Program-made: the position numbers and the translations under genes
Part shown: piece by piece, positions 1 to 7,587 of the stretch
Position numbering within the stretch: position 1 is the first letter of the stretch
Layout of the letters: each line of letters begins with the position of its first letter
The notes under the pieces: model-generated
The model's database searches: none
What the model saw: the letters and a program-made list of their open reading frames with translations, nothing else
What the model was told of the DNA's origin: nothing
From: Frigoribacterium sp. SL97
GTDB lineage: Bacteria > Actinomycetota > Actinomycetes > Actinomycetales > Microbacteriaceae
Length of the DNA: 64,000 bases
Direction: 5' to 3'
Assembly (NCBI RefSeq): GCF_026625765.1
Contig: NZ_CP113062.1
Span: forward strand, 2,604,001 to 2,668,000

Positions 1-237
1 CTCACGGAGGCCGGTGATCTCGCGGCCGTCGACGCGGATGCTCCCGCTCGTCGTGGGCTCGAGGGCGTTGACGAGGCGGACGAGGGTGCTCTTCCCCGCG
101 CCCGAGTAGCCGATGATGCCGAAGATCTCGCCCTCGGCGATCTCGAGGCTGACGCCGTCGACCGCGGTCAGCGGTGCGGCGCCCTTCTCACGGGGCGGGT
201 ACGTCTTGACGACGTCGGTCAGGGTGATGGCGGGCAC
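1..237 (-). CDS. metN: Methionine ABC transporter ATP-binding protein MetN (N-terminal part)
   Basis: This is the first 79 codons of an ABC transporter ATPase; the gene runs off the left edge. The GTG start at 237 gives a protein beginning MPAITLTDVVKTYPP, and the Walker A motif GYSGAGKST follows about 40 residues in. MetN is the cytoplasmic ATPase of the MetNIQ importer for D/L-methionine, and the adjacent upstream metQ-type binding-protein gene supports that assignment. The rest of the ATPase and the permease gene metI should lie just outside the window. The substrate is inferred from context and family, not from the ATPase sequence alone. Confidence 0.85.
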   Translation of the reverse strand, partial: MPAITLTDVVKTYPPREKGAAPLTAVDGVSLEIAEGEIFGIIGYSGAGKSTLVRLVNALEPTTSGSIRVDGREITGLRE

Positions 238-260
238 ACGTTCTCCTCGGCACGGGCGGA

Positions 261-299
261 GGCCCGGACCGCGAGCGGATGCTGCGCGCAGTCCGGGCC
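261..299 (-). terminator. Hairpin between metQ and metN
   Basis: A perfect 9-bp inverted repeat, GGCCCGGAC and GTCCGGGCC with a 21-base loop, lies between the metQ stop and the metN start. It has no T-tract. It could be a weak terminator or processing stem that makes metQ mRNA more abundant than the transporter mRNA, as is common for binding-protein genes. This role is inferred. Confidence 0.4.
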
Positions 300-318
300 G
301 GGGTGGCGACCTGGTGGG

Positions 319-1242
319 TCAGCCGTTCTGTTCGACGAGCTTCTCGGTCTCGGTCAGCGACTTCTCGAGGTCGCTCGCGGGGATCTTCGTGATGATCGCC
401 GCGCCACCCGAGTTGTCGACGACGCCGTCGGTGACGGCCTTGGTGTCCTGGTAGATCTGGACGAGCTTCTGGTAGGTGGCATCGTCCTTGTCTTCCGCAC
501 GGGCGGCGAAGACGTTGGCGTAGGGCACCGACGAGGGGTCGTTGGGGTCGTCCTGGGCGATGACGTCGTCGGTCGACAGACCGGCCTTCGTCGCGAAGTC
601 GTTGTTGATGATCGCACCGGCGTAGTCGGGCAGTGACGTGGCGGCGAGGTCGGCGCTCACCGTCGCGACCTTCACCTTCGACTTCGACTCGTCGACGTCG
701 TTGACGCCCGAGAAGATCGTCCCGCCGTCCTTCAGCGAGACCAGCCCGTTCGACTGCAGGACGAGCAGGGCGCGGGCCAGGTTGCTCGAGTCGTCGGGGA
801 TCGCGATGGTGTCACCCTCCTGGAAGTCGCTCAGCTCGGTGTACTTCGACGAGTACAGGGGCAGGGGGTAGATCGCCGTCGAACCGATCGGCACGATGTC
901 GTTGCCGGATGCCACGTCGTACTGCGCGAGGTAGACGATGTGCTGGAACTGGTTCAGGTCGATCTCGCCGTCGGCGAGGGCGGGGTTGGGCTGCTCGTAG
1001 TCCGAGTAGTCCACGAGGTCGACCGTGATGCCCTCGTCGGCCGCGGCCTGCACGAAGTCGGCCCAGTACGGGTCGCTCGCGCCCACGACGCCGATGCGGA
1101 CGGTCTCGTCGTCGCCACCGCCACGGGTGACTCCGATCGCGATGCCGACGGCGGCGAGCACGACGACGACCGCGACGATGACGGCGATCAGACGACCGGG
1201 GCCCTTCTTGGGGGCGTCGATCAGGGGGGCGCTGCTGGTCAT
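319..1242 (-). CDS. metQ: MetQ/NlpA-family methionine-binding protein, membrane-anchored
   Basis: This 307-residue protein of the NlpA (MetQ) family binds methionine outside the membrane and delivers it to the MetNI transporter. The body matches the family, with motifs such as NPALADGEIDLNQFQH, IAIPDDSSNLARALLVLQ and AIINNDFATKAGL. The N terminus has a 21-residue hydrophobic segment (about 18-38) after a lysine/arginine stretch but no lipobox cysteine, so it is probably held by an uncleaved signal anchor rather than a lipid. The ATG is preceded by a GAGAGGAA Shine-Dalgarno sequence. It lies upstream of metN in the same orientation. No SAM riboswitch was recognised in the 229 bases upstream (1243-1471). 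Confidence 0.87.
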   Translation of the reverse strand: MTSSAPLIDAPKKGPGRLIAVIVAVVVVLAAVGIAIGVTRGGGDDETVRIGVVGASDPYWADFVQAAADEGITVDLVDYSDYEQPNPALADGEIDLNQFQHIVYLAQYDVASGNDIVPIGSTAIYPLPLYSSKYTELSDFQEGDTIAIPDDSSNLARALLVLQSNGLVSLKDGGTIFSGVNDVDESKSKVKVATVSADLAATSLPDYAGAIINNDFATKAGLSTDDVIAQDDPNDPSSVPYANVFAARAEDKDDATYQKLVQIYQDTKAVTDGVVDNSGGAAIITKIPASDLEKSLTETEKLVEQNG

Positions 1243-1400
1243 GGGTTCCTCTCGGGGCGCTGCGGGAGCACCGCTCGGGGGTGGGCCGGGGCCGTCACGG
1301 TGCGTCGTCCATGCTGGCGGACGCCCCGGGGCGCGTCACATCGGGGCGTCACACGACGACACACGGCCCCGTCGGCCCGGCCGCGGACGCGACCACACGA

Positions 1401-1438
1401 AGGAGGCGCGGTGCGAGAGATCTCGCACCGCGCCTCCT
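1401..1438. terminator. Perfect 18-bp hairpin after ispG
   Basis: AGGAGGCGCGGTGCGAGA and its exact reverse complement are separated by only two bases (GA). The structure lies 34 bases past the ispG stop on the minus strand, where it should end the ispG transcript before metQ. Both arms are copies of the dispersed AGGAGGCGCGG element, here inverted. There is no T-run, as is usual in high-GC actinobacteria. Confidence 0.7.
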
Positions 1439-1471
1439 GACGGGGTCGCGTCGCCCCCGGGGTGGACCCGA

Positions 1472-2620
1472 TCAGACGGTGACGACCTCGGGCGAGCCCA
1501 GCTCGCCGGGGGGCATCTCGGCGGCGAGACGGTTCGCCTCGTCGATGAGGGTCTGGACGATCTCGGACTCGGGAACGGTCTTGATGACCTCGCCCTTGAC
1601 GAAGATCTGACCCTTGCCGTTGCCCGAGGCGACGCCGAGGTCGGCCTCGCGGGCCTCGCCAGGACCGTTGACGACACAACCCATGACGGCGACGCGCAGC
1701 GGGACGGTCATGCCCTCGAGCCCGTCGGTGACGTCGTTGGCCAGCTTGTAGACGTCGACCTGGGCGCGACCGCAGCTCGGGCAGCTGACGATCTCGAGCT
1801 TGCGCTCGCGCAGGTTGAGCGACTGCAGGATCTGCAGGCCGACCTTGACCTCTTGGGCGGGCGGGGCACTGAGGCTGACGCGGATGGTGTCGCCGATGCC
1901 CTCGCTCAGCAGGATGCCGAAGGCCGTGGCCGACTTGATCGTGCCCTGGAACTCGGGCCCGGCCTCGGTCACGCCGAGGTGCAGGGGCCAGTCGCCGCGT
2001 TCGGCGAGCTGGCGGTACGCCTTGACCATGACGATCGGGTCGTTGTGCTTGACCGAGATCTTGAAGTCGTGGAAGTCGTGCTCCTCGAAGAGCGAGGCCT
2101 CCCACACGGCGGACTCGACGAGCGCCTCGGGGGTGGCCTTGCCGTACTTCTGCAGGATGCTGGGCTCGAGCGAGCCGGCGTTGACGCCGATGCGGATCGA
2201 GACGCCGGCGGCCTTCGCCGCGGCGGCGATCTTGCCGACCTGGTCGTCGAACTTGCGGATGTTGCCGGGGTTGACCCGGACCGCCGCGCACCCGGCGTCG
2301 ATCGCCTGGTAGACGTAGTTGGGCTGGAAGTGGATGTCGGCGATGACCGGGATCTGGCTCTTCTTCGCGATGATCGGAAGGGCCTCGGCGTCGTCACGGC
2401 TCGGCACGGCGACGCGCACGATGTCGCAGCCGCTGGCCGTGAGCTCGGCGATCTGCTGCAGGGTGGCGTTGATGTTGGGGGTCGGAGTCGTGGTCATCGA
2501 CTGCACGCTGACGGGGGCGTCGCCACCCACGAGCACCTTGCCGACCTTGATCTGCCGCGTCTTGCGGCGCGGGGCGAGGACTTCGGGGACCTTCGGCATT
2601 CCGAGATTGACTGCTGGCAC
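1472..2620 (-). CDS. ispG: 4-Hydroxy-3-methylbut-2-enyl-diphosphate synthase IspG (GcpE)
   Basis: IspG is the [4Fe-4S] enzyme that converts MEcPP to HMBPP in the MEP isoprenoid pathway. The 382-residue protein shows the family core (KVGKVLVGGDAPVSVQSMT near the N terminus) and the C-terminal cluster region with SCPSCGR and MGCVVNGPGE, whose cysteines bind the Fe-S cluster. The reading frame stays open far upstream, but that part is a high-GC shadow. The GTG at 2620 (VPAVNLGMPKVPEVL) was chosen because it fits known actinobacterial starts and lies 6 bases from a TACGAT box, which suggests a leaderless mRNA. dxr, another gene of the same pathway, lies two genes upstream. Confidence 0.95.
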   Translation of the reverse strand: MPAVNLGMPKVPEVLAPRRKTRQIKVGKVLVGGDAPVSVQSMTTTPTPNINATLQQIAELTASGCDIVRVAVPSRDDAEALPIIAKKSQIPVIADIHFQPNYVYQAIDAGCAAVRVNPGNIRKFDDQVGKIAAAAKAAGVSIRIGVNAGSLEPSILQKYGKATPEALVESAVWEASLFEEHDFHDFKISVKHNDPIVMVKAYRQLAERGDWPLHLGVTEAGPEFQGTIKSATAFGILLSEGIGDTIRVSLSAPPAQEVKVGLQILQSLNLRERKLEIVSCPSCGRAQVDVYKLANDVTDGLEGMTVPLRVAVMGCVVNGPGEAREADLGVASGNGKGQIFVKGEVIKTVPESEIVQTLIDEANRLAAEMPPGELGSPEVVTV

Positions 2621-2626
2621 GGAGTC

Positions 2627-2632
2627 ATCGTA
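2627..2632 (-). promoter_or_regulatory. -10 box for leaderless ispG
   Basis: TACGAT on the minus strand is separated by six bases from the GTG start of ispG. A sigma-70 transcript would begin at or next to the start codon. No good -35 is visible and there is no Shine-Dalgarno sequence. Confidence 0.5.
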
Positions 2633-2700
2633 AACCTCGGCGCTGGACGCCGAGTGACGGACGCGTGACCGGTGCGTCACGGGTCGCTCGCGACCGGACG

Positions 2701-4032
2701 TCAGCCGAAGATGTCGATCGGGTTCACGATGTCGGCGTAGGTGAGCAGGACGGTCATGCCGCCGAGGAGGATCACGATGGCGAAGGTCACGGGGATGGCC
2801 TTGGCCGTGTCGACCGGGCCCGGGTCGGGCCGGCGGAGGAGCTTGGCGAAGCCGCGGCGGATCGCCTCGATCAGGGCCCCGGCCACGTGACCGCCGTCGA
2901 GCGGCATCAGCGGCACCAGGTTGAACACGAAGAGGGCGACGTTGAGGCTCGCGAGCAGCCCGACGAGGGTGCTGATGCGGTCGACCACCGGGATCGTGTC
3001 GAGGCTGGCGATCTCGCCCGCCATGCGACCGACGCCGACGACGCTGACCGGTCCGTTCGGGTCGCGCTCGGCCCCGCCGAAGGCGGCCTGGGCCACCCCG
3101 ACCAGACGCTGCGGCAGGGTGACGATGACACCGACGACGTGCGAGATGTTGTCGCCGACCGCCGGCAGCACGGCCGTCACGGGCTCGCGCACCTTCTCGT
3201 AGGCGAACCCGATGCCGACGAAACCGACCTCCTGCGTCTGGGAGCTGCCGTCGGGGTTCGTCGCCACGGCCCCGCTCGACGTCGTCACGTAGCGCTCGGA
3301 CAGGGCCGGAGTCACCTGGAGCGTGCGCTCGGTGCCGTCGCGATCGACCACGACGTCGAGGGTGTCGCCGGGAGAACGCTGCAGGATGCCCGTGATCTGG
3401 TCGCCGTCGGTCACGGTCGTCCCGTCGATCGACACGATGCGGTCGCCGTTCAGCATGCCCGCGGCGTAGGCCGGGGCCTCGGGCGCGTCCGAGGGGCAGC
3501 TCGTCTCGGTGGAGCCGGCGGGCAGGACGCAGGTGCTGACGCTGCCGACCGTCGTGCTCGCCTGCTGGACGCCGAAGCCGCAGAGCAGCACCGCGAACAG
3601 GGCGATCGCGATGAGCAGGTTCATGAACGGGCCGCCGAGCATGATGATGACGCGCTTGTACACGGGCAGGCGGTAGAAGGTGCGCGACTCGTCGCCCTCG
3701 TCGACGGTCTCGGCGCTGGCCGTCCGTGCGTCCTGCACGAGGGTGTTGAAGAAGCCGGTGCTCGACTGGCGCGCGCCTCCCCCGGTCCTTCCCGGGGGGA
3801 ACATGCCCGACATCGAGATGTAGCCGCCGAGCGGCAGGGCCTTGACGCCGTACTCGGTCTCGCCCTTCTTGCGCGAGAAGACGGTCGGCCCGAAGCCGAT
3901 CATGTACTGGCCGACCTTCACGCCGAACTTCTTCGCCGGCACGAGGTGGCCCACCTCGTGCAGGGCGATCGACACGGCCAACCCGACGACCATGACCAGG
4001 ACGCCGAGCACGAAGAGGAGGATCGTCTGCAC
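2701..4032 (-). CDS. rseP: Site-2 protease, RseP/M50 family zinc metalloprotease
   Basis: This 443-residue intramembrane metalloprotease of peptidase family M50B carries the zinc motif HEVGH at residues 25-29 in the first membrane helix and the second metal-site motif LMPLDGGH near residue 378. A PDZ domain lies between them (about 180-270, with GDRIVSIDGTTVTDGDQI), along with membrane helices such as NLLIAIALFAVLLCG. Such proteases cut anti-sigma factors or other single-pass proteins within the membrane. The neighbours dxr and ispG are conserved partners of rseP in many bacteria. The GTG start lies six bases after a TACCCT box, so the transcript may be leaderless. The local substrate is unknown. 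Confidence 0.92.
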   Translation of the reverse strand: MQTILLFVLGVLVMVVGLAVSIALHEVGHLVPAKKFGVKVGQYMIGFGPTVFSRKKGETEYGVKALPLGGYISMSGMFPPGRTGGGARQSSTGFFNTLVQDARTASAETVDEGDESRTFYRLPVYKRVIIMLGGPFMNLLIAIALFAVLLCGFGVQQASTTVGSVSTCVLPAGSTETSCPSDAPEAPAYAAGMLNGDRIVSIDGTTVTDGDQITGILQRSPGDTLDVVVDRDGTERTLQVTPALSERYVTTSSGAVATNPDGSSQTQEVGFVGIGFAYEKVREPVTAVLPAVGDNISHVVGVIVTLPQRLVGVAQAAFGGAERDPNGPVSVVGVGRMAGEIASLDTIPVVDRISTLVGLLASLNVALFVFNLVPLMPLDGGHVAGALIEAIRRGFAKLLRRPDPGPVDTAKAIPVTFAIVILLGGMTVLLTYADIVNPIDIFG

Positions 4033-4038
4033 CGGGCA

Positions 4039-4044
4039 AGGGTA
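4039..4044 (-). promoter_or_regulatory. -10 box for leaderless rseP
   Basis: TACCCT on the minus strand is followed after six bases by the GTG start codon. The spacing matches that of ispG and dxr. Confidence 0.45.
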
Positions 4045-4104
4045 GCCGCCCGTGCCCGGACGTCCACCGCGCCGGGGCCATGACGACGCTGGGAGCCCCG
4101 AACT

Positions 4105-4204
4105 GGGGCGGCGGGCTCAGCGGATCGGCATCGCGGGCGCTCAACGGGCCGGCAGCGCGGCGGGCTCAGCCGGCCAGGAGCGCGGCGGGCTCAGCGGGCC
4201 AGCA
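4105..4204. repeat. Imperfect 25-bp tandem repeat (about 4 units) at the 3' end of dxr
   Basis: Two near-identical 25-bp units (4155-4179 and 4180-4204; core GCGCGGCGGGCTCAGC) and two more diverged units (about 4105-4130 and 4131-4154) stand head to tail. The last unit contains the dxr stop codon and final codons, so the array looks like repeated duplication of the gene end into the dxr-rseP gap (4033-4190). Slipped-strand replication is the likely origin. Confidence 0.65.
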
Positions 4205-5267
4205 GTGCGTCCGCCTCGGCACGGGCCCAGCGTTCGGCCTCGAGCACGCCCTCGAGGCTGCTCTCGCCCGCGGTGTGCCGGTCGACGACGGCCTCGACCA
4301 CGTCGAGGATGTCGAGGTACCCGACGCGTCCCGCGTGGAACGCCAGGACGGCCTGCTCGTTGGCCGCGTTGAAGACGGCCGGGTACGTCCCCCCCGCGCG
4401 CCCGACCTGCTTGGCGAGTCGCACGGCCGGGAAGGCCTGTTCGTCGAGGGGCTCGAACGTCCAGGTGGAGGCGCGGGTCCAGTCGAGCGGGACCCCCACG
4501 CCCTCGACGCGGTCCGGCCAGGCGAGCCCGAGCGAGATCGGGAGACGCATGTCGGGAGGCGAGGCCTGGGCGATGGTCGAGCCGTCGACGAACTCGACCA
4601 TCGAGTGGACGATCGACTGCGGGTGCACCGTGACGTCGATGTGGTCGTAGTCGACGTCGAAGAGCAGGTGCGCCTCGATCACCTCGAGCCCCTTGTTGAC
4701 GAGGGTCGACGAGTTCGTCGTCACCACCAGGCCCATGTCCCAGGTGGGGTGCGCGAGCGCTTCGCGCGGGGTGACGTCGGCCAGCGATTCCCGTGTCCGA
4801 CCGCGGAACGGCCCGCCCGACGCCGTCAGGACGAGCCGACGCACCTCGCGGTCGGAGCCCGACCGCAGCGCCTGCGCGATCGCCGAGTGCTCGGAGTCGA
4901 CCGGCACGATCTGGCCGGGGGCGGCGCGCTTCGTCACGAGGTCGCCTCCGACGATCAGGCTCTCTTTGTTGGCCAGGGCGAGCGACGCCCCCGAGTCGAG
5001 GGCGGCGAGGGTCGGCGCGAGGCCGACCGAGCCCGTGATGCCGTTCAGGACGACGTCCGCCCGGACGTCGCGGACGAGCTGCACCGACTCGTCGGTGCCG
5101 AGCGCCGTGTGCTCGACCCCGAACTCGGCGGCCTGCGCGGCCACGCCCTCACGGTCGGAACCGGCGGAGAGGCCGACGACCTCGAAGAGGTCGGGATGGG
5201 CCCGGACGACGTCGAGGGCCTGGACCCCGATCGAACCGGTGGAGCCGAGGATCGTGATGCGACGCAT
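4191..5267 (-). CDS. dxr: 1-Deoxy-D-xylulose 5-phosphate reductoisomerase
   Basis: Dxr converts DXP to MEP using NADPH, the first committed step of the MEP pathway. The 358-residue protein starts with the nucleotide-binding motif GSTGSIG (residues 8-14). It carries LALANKESLIVGG, the metal/substrate loop PVDSEHSAI and the HPQSIVHSMVEFVDGS region typical of the family. Its length is a little below the usual 380-400 residues. The ATG at 5267 has no Shine-Dalgarno sequence but a TAGGCT box six bases upstream, so it may be leaderless. Its 3' end is the source of a tandem repeat that extends into the following gap. Confidence 0.95.
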   Translation of the reverse strand: MRRITILGSTGSIGVQALDVVRAHPDLFEVVGLSAGSDREGVAAQAAEFGVEHTALGTDESVQLVRDVRADVVLNGITGSVGLAPTLAALDSGASLALANKESLIVGGDLVTKRAAPGQIVPVDSEHSAIAQALRSGSDREVRRLVLTASGGPFRGRTRESLADVTPREALAHPTWDMGLVVTTNSSTLVNKGLEVIEAHLLFDVDYDHIDVTVHPQSIVHSMVEFVDGSTIAQASPPDMRLPISLGLAWPDRVEGVGVPLDWTRASTWTFEPLDEQAFPAVRLAKQVGRAGGTYPAVFNAANEQAVLAFHAGRVGYLDILDVVEAVVDRHTAGESSLEGVLEAERWARAEADALLAR

Positions 5268-5273
5268 GGGATC

Positions 5274-5279
5274 AGCCTA
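5274..5279 (-). promoter_or_regulatory. -10 box for leaderless dxr
   Basis: TAGGCT on the minus strand ends six bases before the ATG of dxr, leaving no room for a 5' untranslated region. Confidence 0.45.
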
Positions 5280-5341
5280 GGGCGAGCGTCGTCGGGGCCG
5301 CCCACCGCCGCGAGGCGAGCCCTGGTCGGGCGGACCGGGGG

Positions 5342-6355
5342 CTAGGCGACGGAGAGGATGTCGATGACGAAGACGAGCGTGTCGGTGCCCCCGATGCCGG
5401 CCGACGGTTGACCGGCCTCGCCGTAGCCCTCGGCGGGCGGGATGATCACCACGACCTGCGAGCCGACCGTCTGACCGATCATGGCCTTGGCGAACCCGGG
5501 CACGACCTGGTCGGTCGAGAACGGTGTCGGCGTGCCCTTGCCCCAACTCTGGTCGAAGACCTCGCCAGTGGTCCAGTTCACGCCCTGGTACTGGACGGTG
5601 ACGTTCGCGGGGTCGGGGACGACGGGGCCGTCGCCCTTCTTCAGGACCTCGATCTGCAGGTCGGACGGCGGTTCGGTGCCGGGCGGGATCGTCACGGTGG
5701 GCCGACCGTCGTCGGCGAGCTCGACCGTCGGGAAACCGTCCTTCGGGGGCTGGGCCTCACCCGTCGCCTTGGTCGGCACGATCGAGACGACGTCCGCGAC
5801 GATGACCACGGGCGTGGGTGCGGCCGCCTGCTCCCCCGCGGTCGCGGTCGTCATGTCGGCCGCCGAGGCGACGGTCACTGTGCGGCTGCCCGAGGGCACG
5901 CAGGCGATGGCGTCGACGATGCCCGGCACGTAGTAGTCGGTGCTCACCGTGAGCTGCGTGGGCTGCTGACCCTCGTCGAAACCGGCCGAGGTGACCTCGG
6001 CCCCGGTGGTCGCGTCGTAGACCGCGATGCGGACGTTGGCCACCGCGCCCTGCCCGGCGACCTCGCCGCTGCCCTCGACCAGGGTGGTGCGCTGGGTCGA
6101 CGAGACCTCGAGCGGGGTGTCGAAGACGACCTCGGGCTTGCTCTCGACCTCGCCCGTGACGTCGACGCCGTCGGACAGCGCCCCCGACGTCGGCGCCTTG
6201 CAGTCGCCCGCCGCGCCGCTCGCCGTCGGCGCCGGTGAGGTGGAACCCCCCGTGCATCCGCTCAGCACGAGGACGACGAGCGGAACGGCCGCCACGGCGG
6301 CGAACCGTCCTCGGCGGACACGGGCGGACGGACGAGGAGGCGCGGTGCGGATCAT
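5342..6355 (-). CDS. FKBP-type peptidyl-prolyl isomerase lipoprotein with two FKBP-like domains
   Basis: This 337-residue secreted lipoprotein has a basic N terminus, a hydrophobic stretch and the lipobox LVLSGC (Cys34). The C-terminal domain (about 225-337) is a clear FKBP fold (VTVQYQGVNWTTGEVFDQSW, PAEGYGEAG, LVFVIDILSV). The region 45-200 shows diverged FKBP-like landmarks (LVEGSGEVAGQGAVANVRI and a TG-x-F segment), so it may be a degenerate first domain. It should catalyse prolyl cis-trans isomerisation, or act as a chaperone, for exported proteins. A paralogue with one domain is encoded 37 bases upstream in the same orientation, so the pair is probably co-transcribed. CACGAT six bases before the ATG may be a -10 box. 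Confidence 0.85.
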   Translation of the reverse strand: MIRTAPPRPSARVRRGRFAAVAAVPLVVLVLSGCTGGSTSPAPTASGAAGDCKAPTSGALSDGVDVTGEVESKPEVVFDTPLEVSSTQRTTLVEGSGEVAGQGAVANVRIAVYDATTGAEVTSAGFDEGQQPTQLTVSTDYYVPGIVDAIACVPSGSRTVTVASAADMTTATAGEQAAAPTPVVIVADVVSIVPTKATGEAQPPKDGFPTVELADDGRPTVTIPPGTEPPSDLQIEVLKKGDGPVVPDPANVTVQYQGVNWTTGEVFDQSWGKGTPTPFSTDQVVPGFAKAMIGQTVGSQVVVIIPPAEGYGEAGQPSAGIGGTDTLVFVIDILSVA

Positions 6356-6391
6356 CGGGGAATCGTGTCGGGGGTCGGCGGCGACGGTCGA

Positions 6392-6952
6392 CTAGGAGAC
6401 GGCGAGGATGTCGATGACGAAGACGAGCGTGTCGGTGCCCGAGATGCCGGCCTGCGGGGCGCCGGCCTCGCCGTAACCGTCGGCCGGCGGGATGACGACG
6501 ACGGTCTGCGATCCGACGGTCTGCCCGACCATGCCGTCCGCGAAGCCGGTGATGACCTGGTCGGTCGAGAAGGTGGCCGGTGCACCGCGCGACCAGCTCT
6601 CGTCGAAGATCTCGCCCGTGTTCCAGATGACGCCCTGGTACTGGACGGTGACGGTGTCACCGGCCTGGACCGTGGCTCCGTCGCCCTTGATCAGGGTCTC
6701 GACACCGAGTTCGGTCGGAGCGCCCGCGTCGGGGACGGTCACCGTCGGGCGGCCGTCGGCGTCGAGCTCGACCGTCGGGAACCCGTCCTGCGGGGCCTGG
6801 GGCTCGCCGGAGGCGCGCAGCGGGACGTCGGCGGTCGCCTGCGACGAACTGCTCGGCGTCGCCGCATCGGAGGACCCGCCGGCGTCACCGGCACAGGCCG
6901 CGAGCGACAGGAGGAGGGCGGGGACGGCCAGGAGGGCGAGGGAACGGCGCAT
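6392..6952 (-). CDS. FKBP-type peptidyl-prolyl isomerase lipoprotein
   Basis: This 186-residue lipoprotein has a short signal peptide ending in the lipobox LSLAAC (Cys20), a Ser/Thr-rich linker, and one FKBP domain at about 80-186 (VTVQYQGVIWNTGEIFDESW, PADGYGEAGAPQAG, LVFVIDILAV). The C-terminal 110 residues are very similar to those of the next gene downstream, which points to a tandem duplication. The open frame continues upstream of 6952, but the signal peptide fixes the start at the ATG (MRRSLALLAV). Expected role: folding of exported proteins at the outer face of the membrane. Confidence 0.87.
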   Translation of the reverse strand: MRRSLALLAVPALLLSLAACAGDAGGSSDAATPSSSSQATADVPLRASGEPQAPQDGFPTVELDADGRPTVTVPDAGAPTELGVETLIKGDGATVQAGDTVTVQYQGVIWNTGEIFDESWSRGAPATFSTDQVITGFADGMVGQTVGSQTVVVIPPADGYGEAGAPQAGISGTDTLVFVIDILAVS

Positions 6953-7026
6953 GGGGATCTCTCGGTCGGGGTGACGGGGGTCGTGCCGTGGGGCTCGGCG
7001 CGGCGGAGGTGCCGTGCCATTCTGCC

Positions 7027-7518
7027 TCACGCCGGGTCGGCTTCTCTGGACACCGCCACGACGGTGGGCTCGTGACCGACCGGAAAGGCGACCGACGCGG
7101 CGATGAAGCACTTGCGGCTCGCCTCGGCGTGCAGCTCGAGGGCGCGCTCGACCATGTCGTCGTCGGCGACGGTCACCCGGGGCCGCAGGGTCACCGAGGT
7201 GAAGCGACCACCGCCGTCGTGCGTCTGGGTCATGCGTCCCACGGCGGCGTCCTCGTACGCGACCACGACCACCCCGGCGGCCGCGGCGACGTGCAGGTAG
7301 CTGAGCAGGTGGCACTGCGCCAGTGCGGCGAGCAGCAGCTCCTCGGGGTTCCAGCGGTCCGCGTCACCGTGGAAGGTGCGGTCGGCCGACGCCAGGACGT
7401 CGTGCTGCTTGCCGGTGGCGACGATCGTGGCGTCGCGGCCGTACGAACGGTACGAGGTCGTGCCCTCGCCCCGGTCGCCCGTCCAACGGACGTCGACGGC
7501 GTAGTCGTGGTCGAGCAT
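7027..7518 (-). CDS. OsmC family peroxidase
   Basis: This 163-residue cytoplasmic OsmC/Ohr-family protein carries the two redox cysteines at about Cys69 (ALAQCHLLSYLH) and Cys137 (SRKCFIAASV), with the family motif NPEELLLAALAQCH. OsmC proteins reduce organic hydroperoxides using thiols. A strong Shine-Dalgarno sequence (GGGAGGCAGC) precedes the ATG at 7518. The open frame extends much further upstream but that part is a shadow of the opposite-strand asparaginase gene. The gene is divergent from the asparaginase gene with 69 bases between them. Confidence 0.88.
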   Translation of the reverse strand: MLDHDYAVDVRWTGDRGEGTTSYRSYGRDATIVATGKQHDVLASADRTFHGDADRWNPEELLLAALAQCHLLSYLHVAAAAGVVVVAYEDAAVGRMTQTHDGGGRFTSVTLRPRVTVADDDMVERALELHAEASRKCFIAASVAFPVGHEPTVVAVSREADPA

Positions 7519-7574
7519 GCTGCCTCCCTCTCGGGCCCCTCGTCGGTGCGACGTGGTCGCGTGGCGGGCCTCGG

Positions 7575-7580
7575 TACACT
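7575..7580 (+). promoter_or_regulatory. -10 box for leaderless asparaginase
   Basis: TACACT lies seven bases before the ATG at 7588. There is no Shine-Dalgarno sequence in the gap, which fits transcription starting at the A of the ATG. Confidence 0.5.
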
Positions 7581-7587
7581 CCCCATC

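Noticed and set aside
1243..1471. Possible SAM riboswitch ahead of metQ
   Set aside because: No conserved SAM-I, SAM-II or SAM-IV core could be matched; only the ispG terminator hairpin and GC-rich sequence were seen.
2621..4144. Long upstream extension of the ispG frame
   Set aside because: The added 500 residues are a frame shadow of rseP. The true start at 2620 is supported by family comparison and a promoter-like box.
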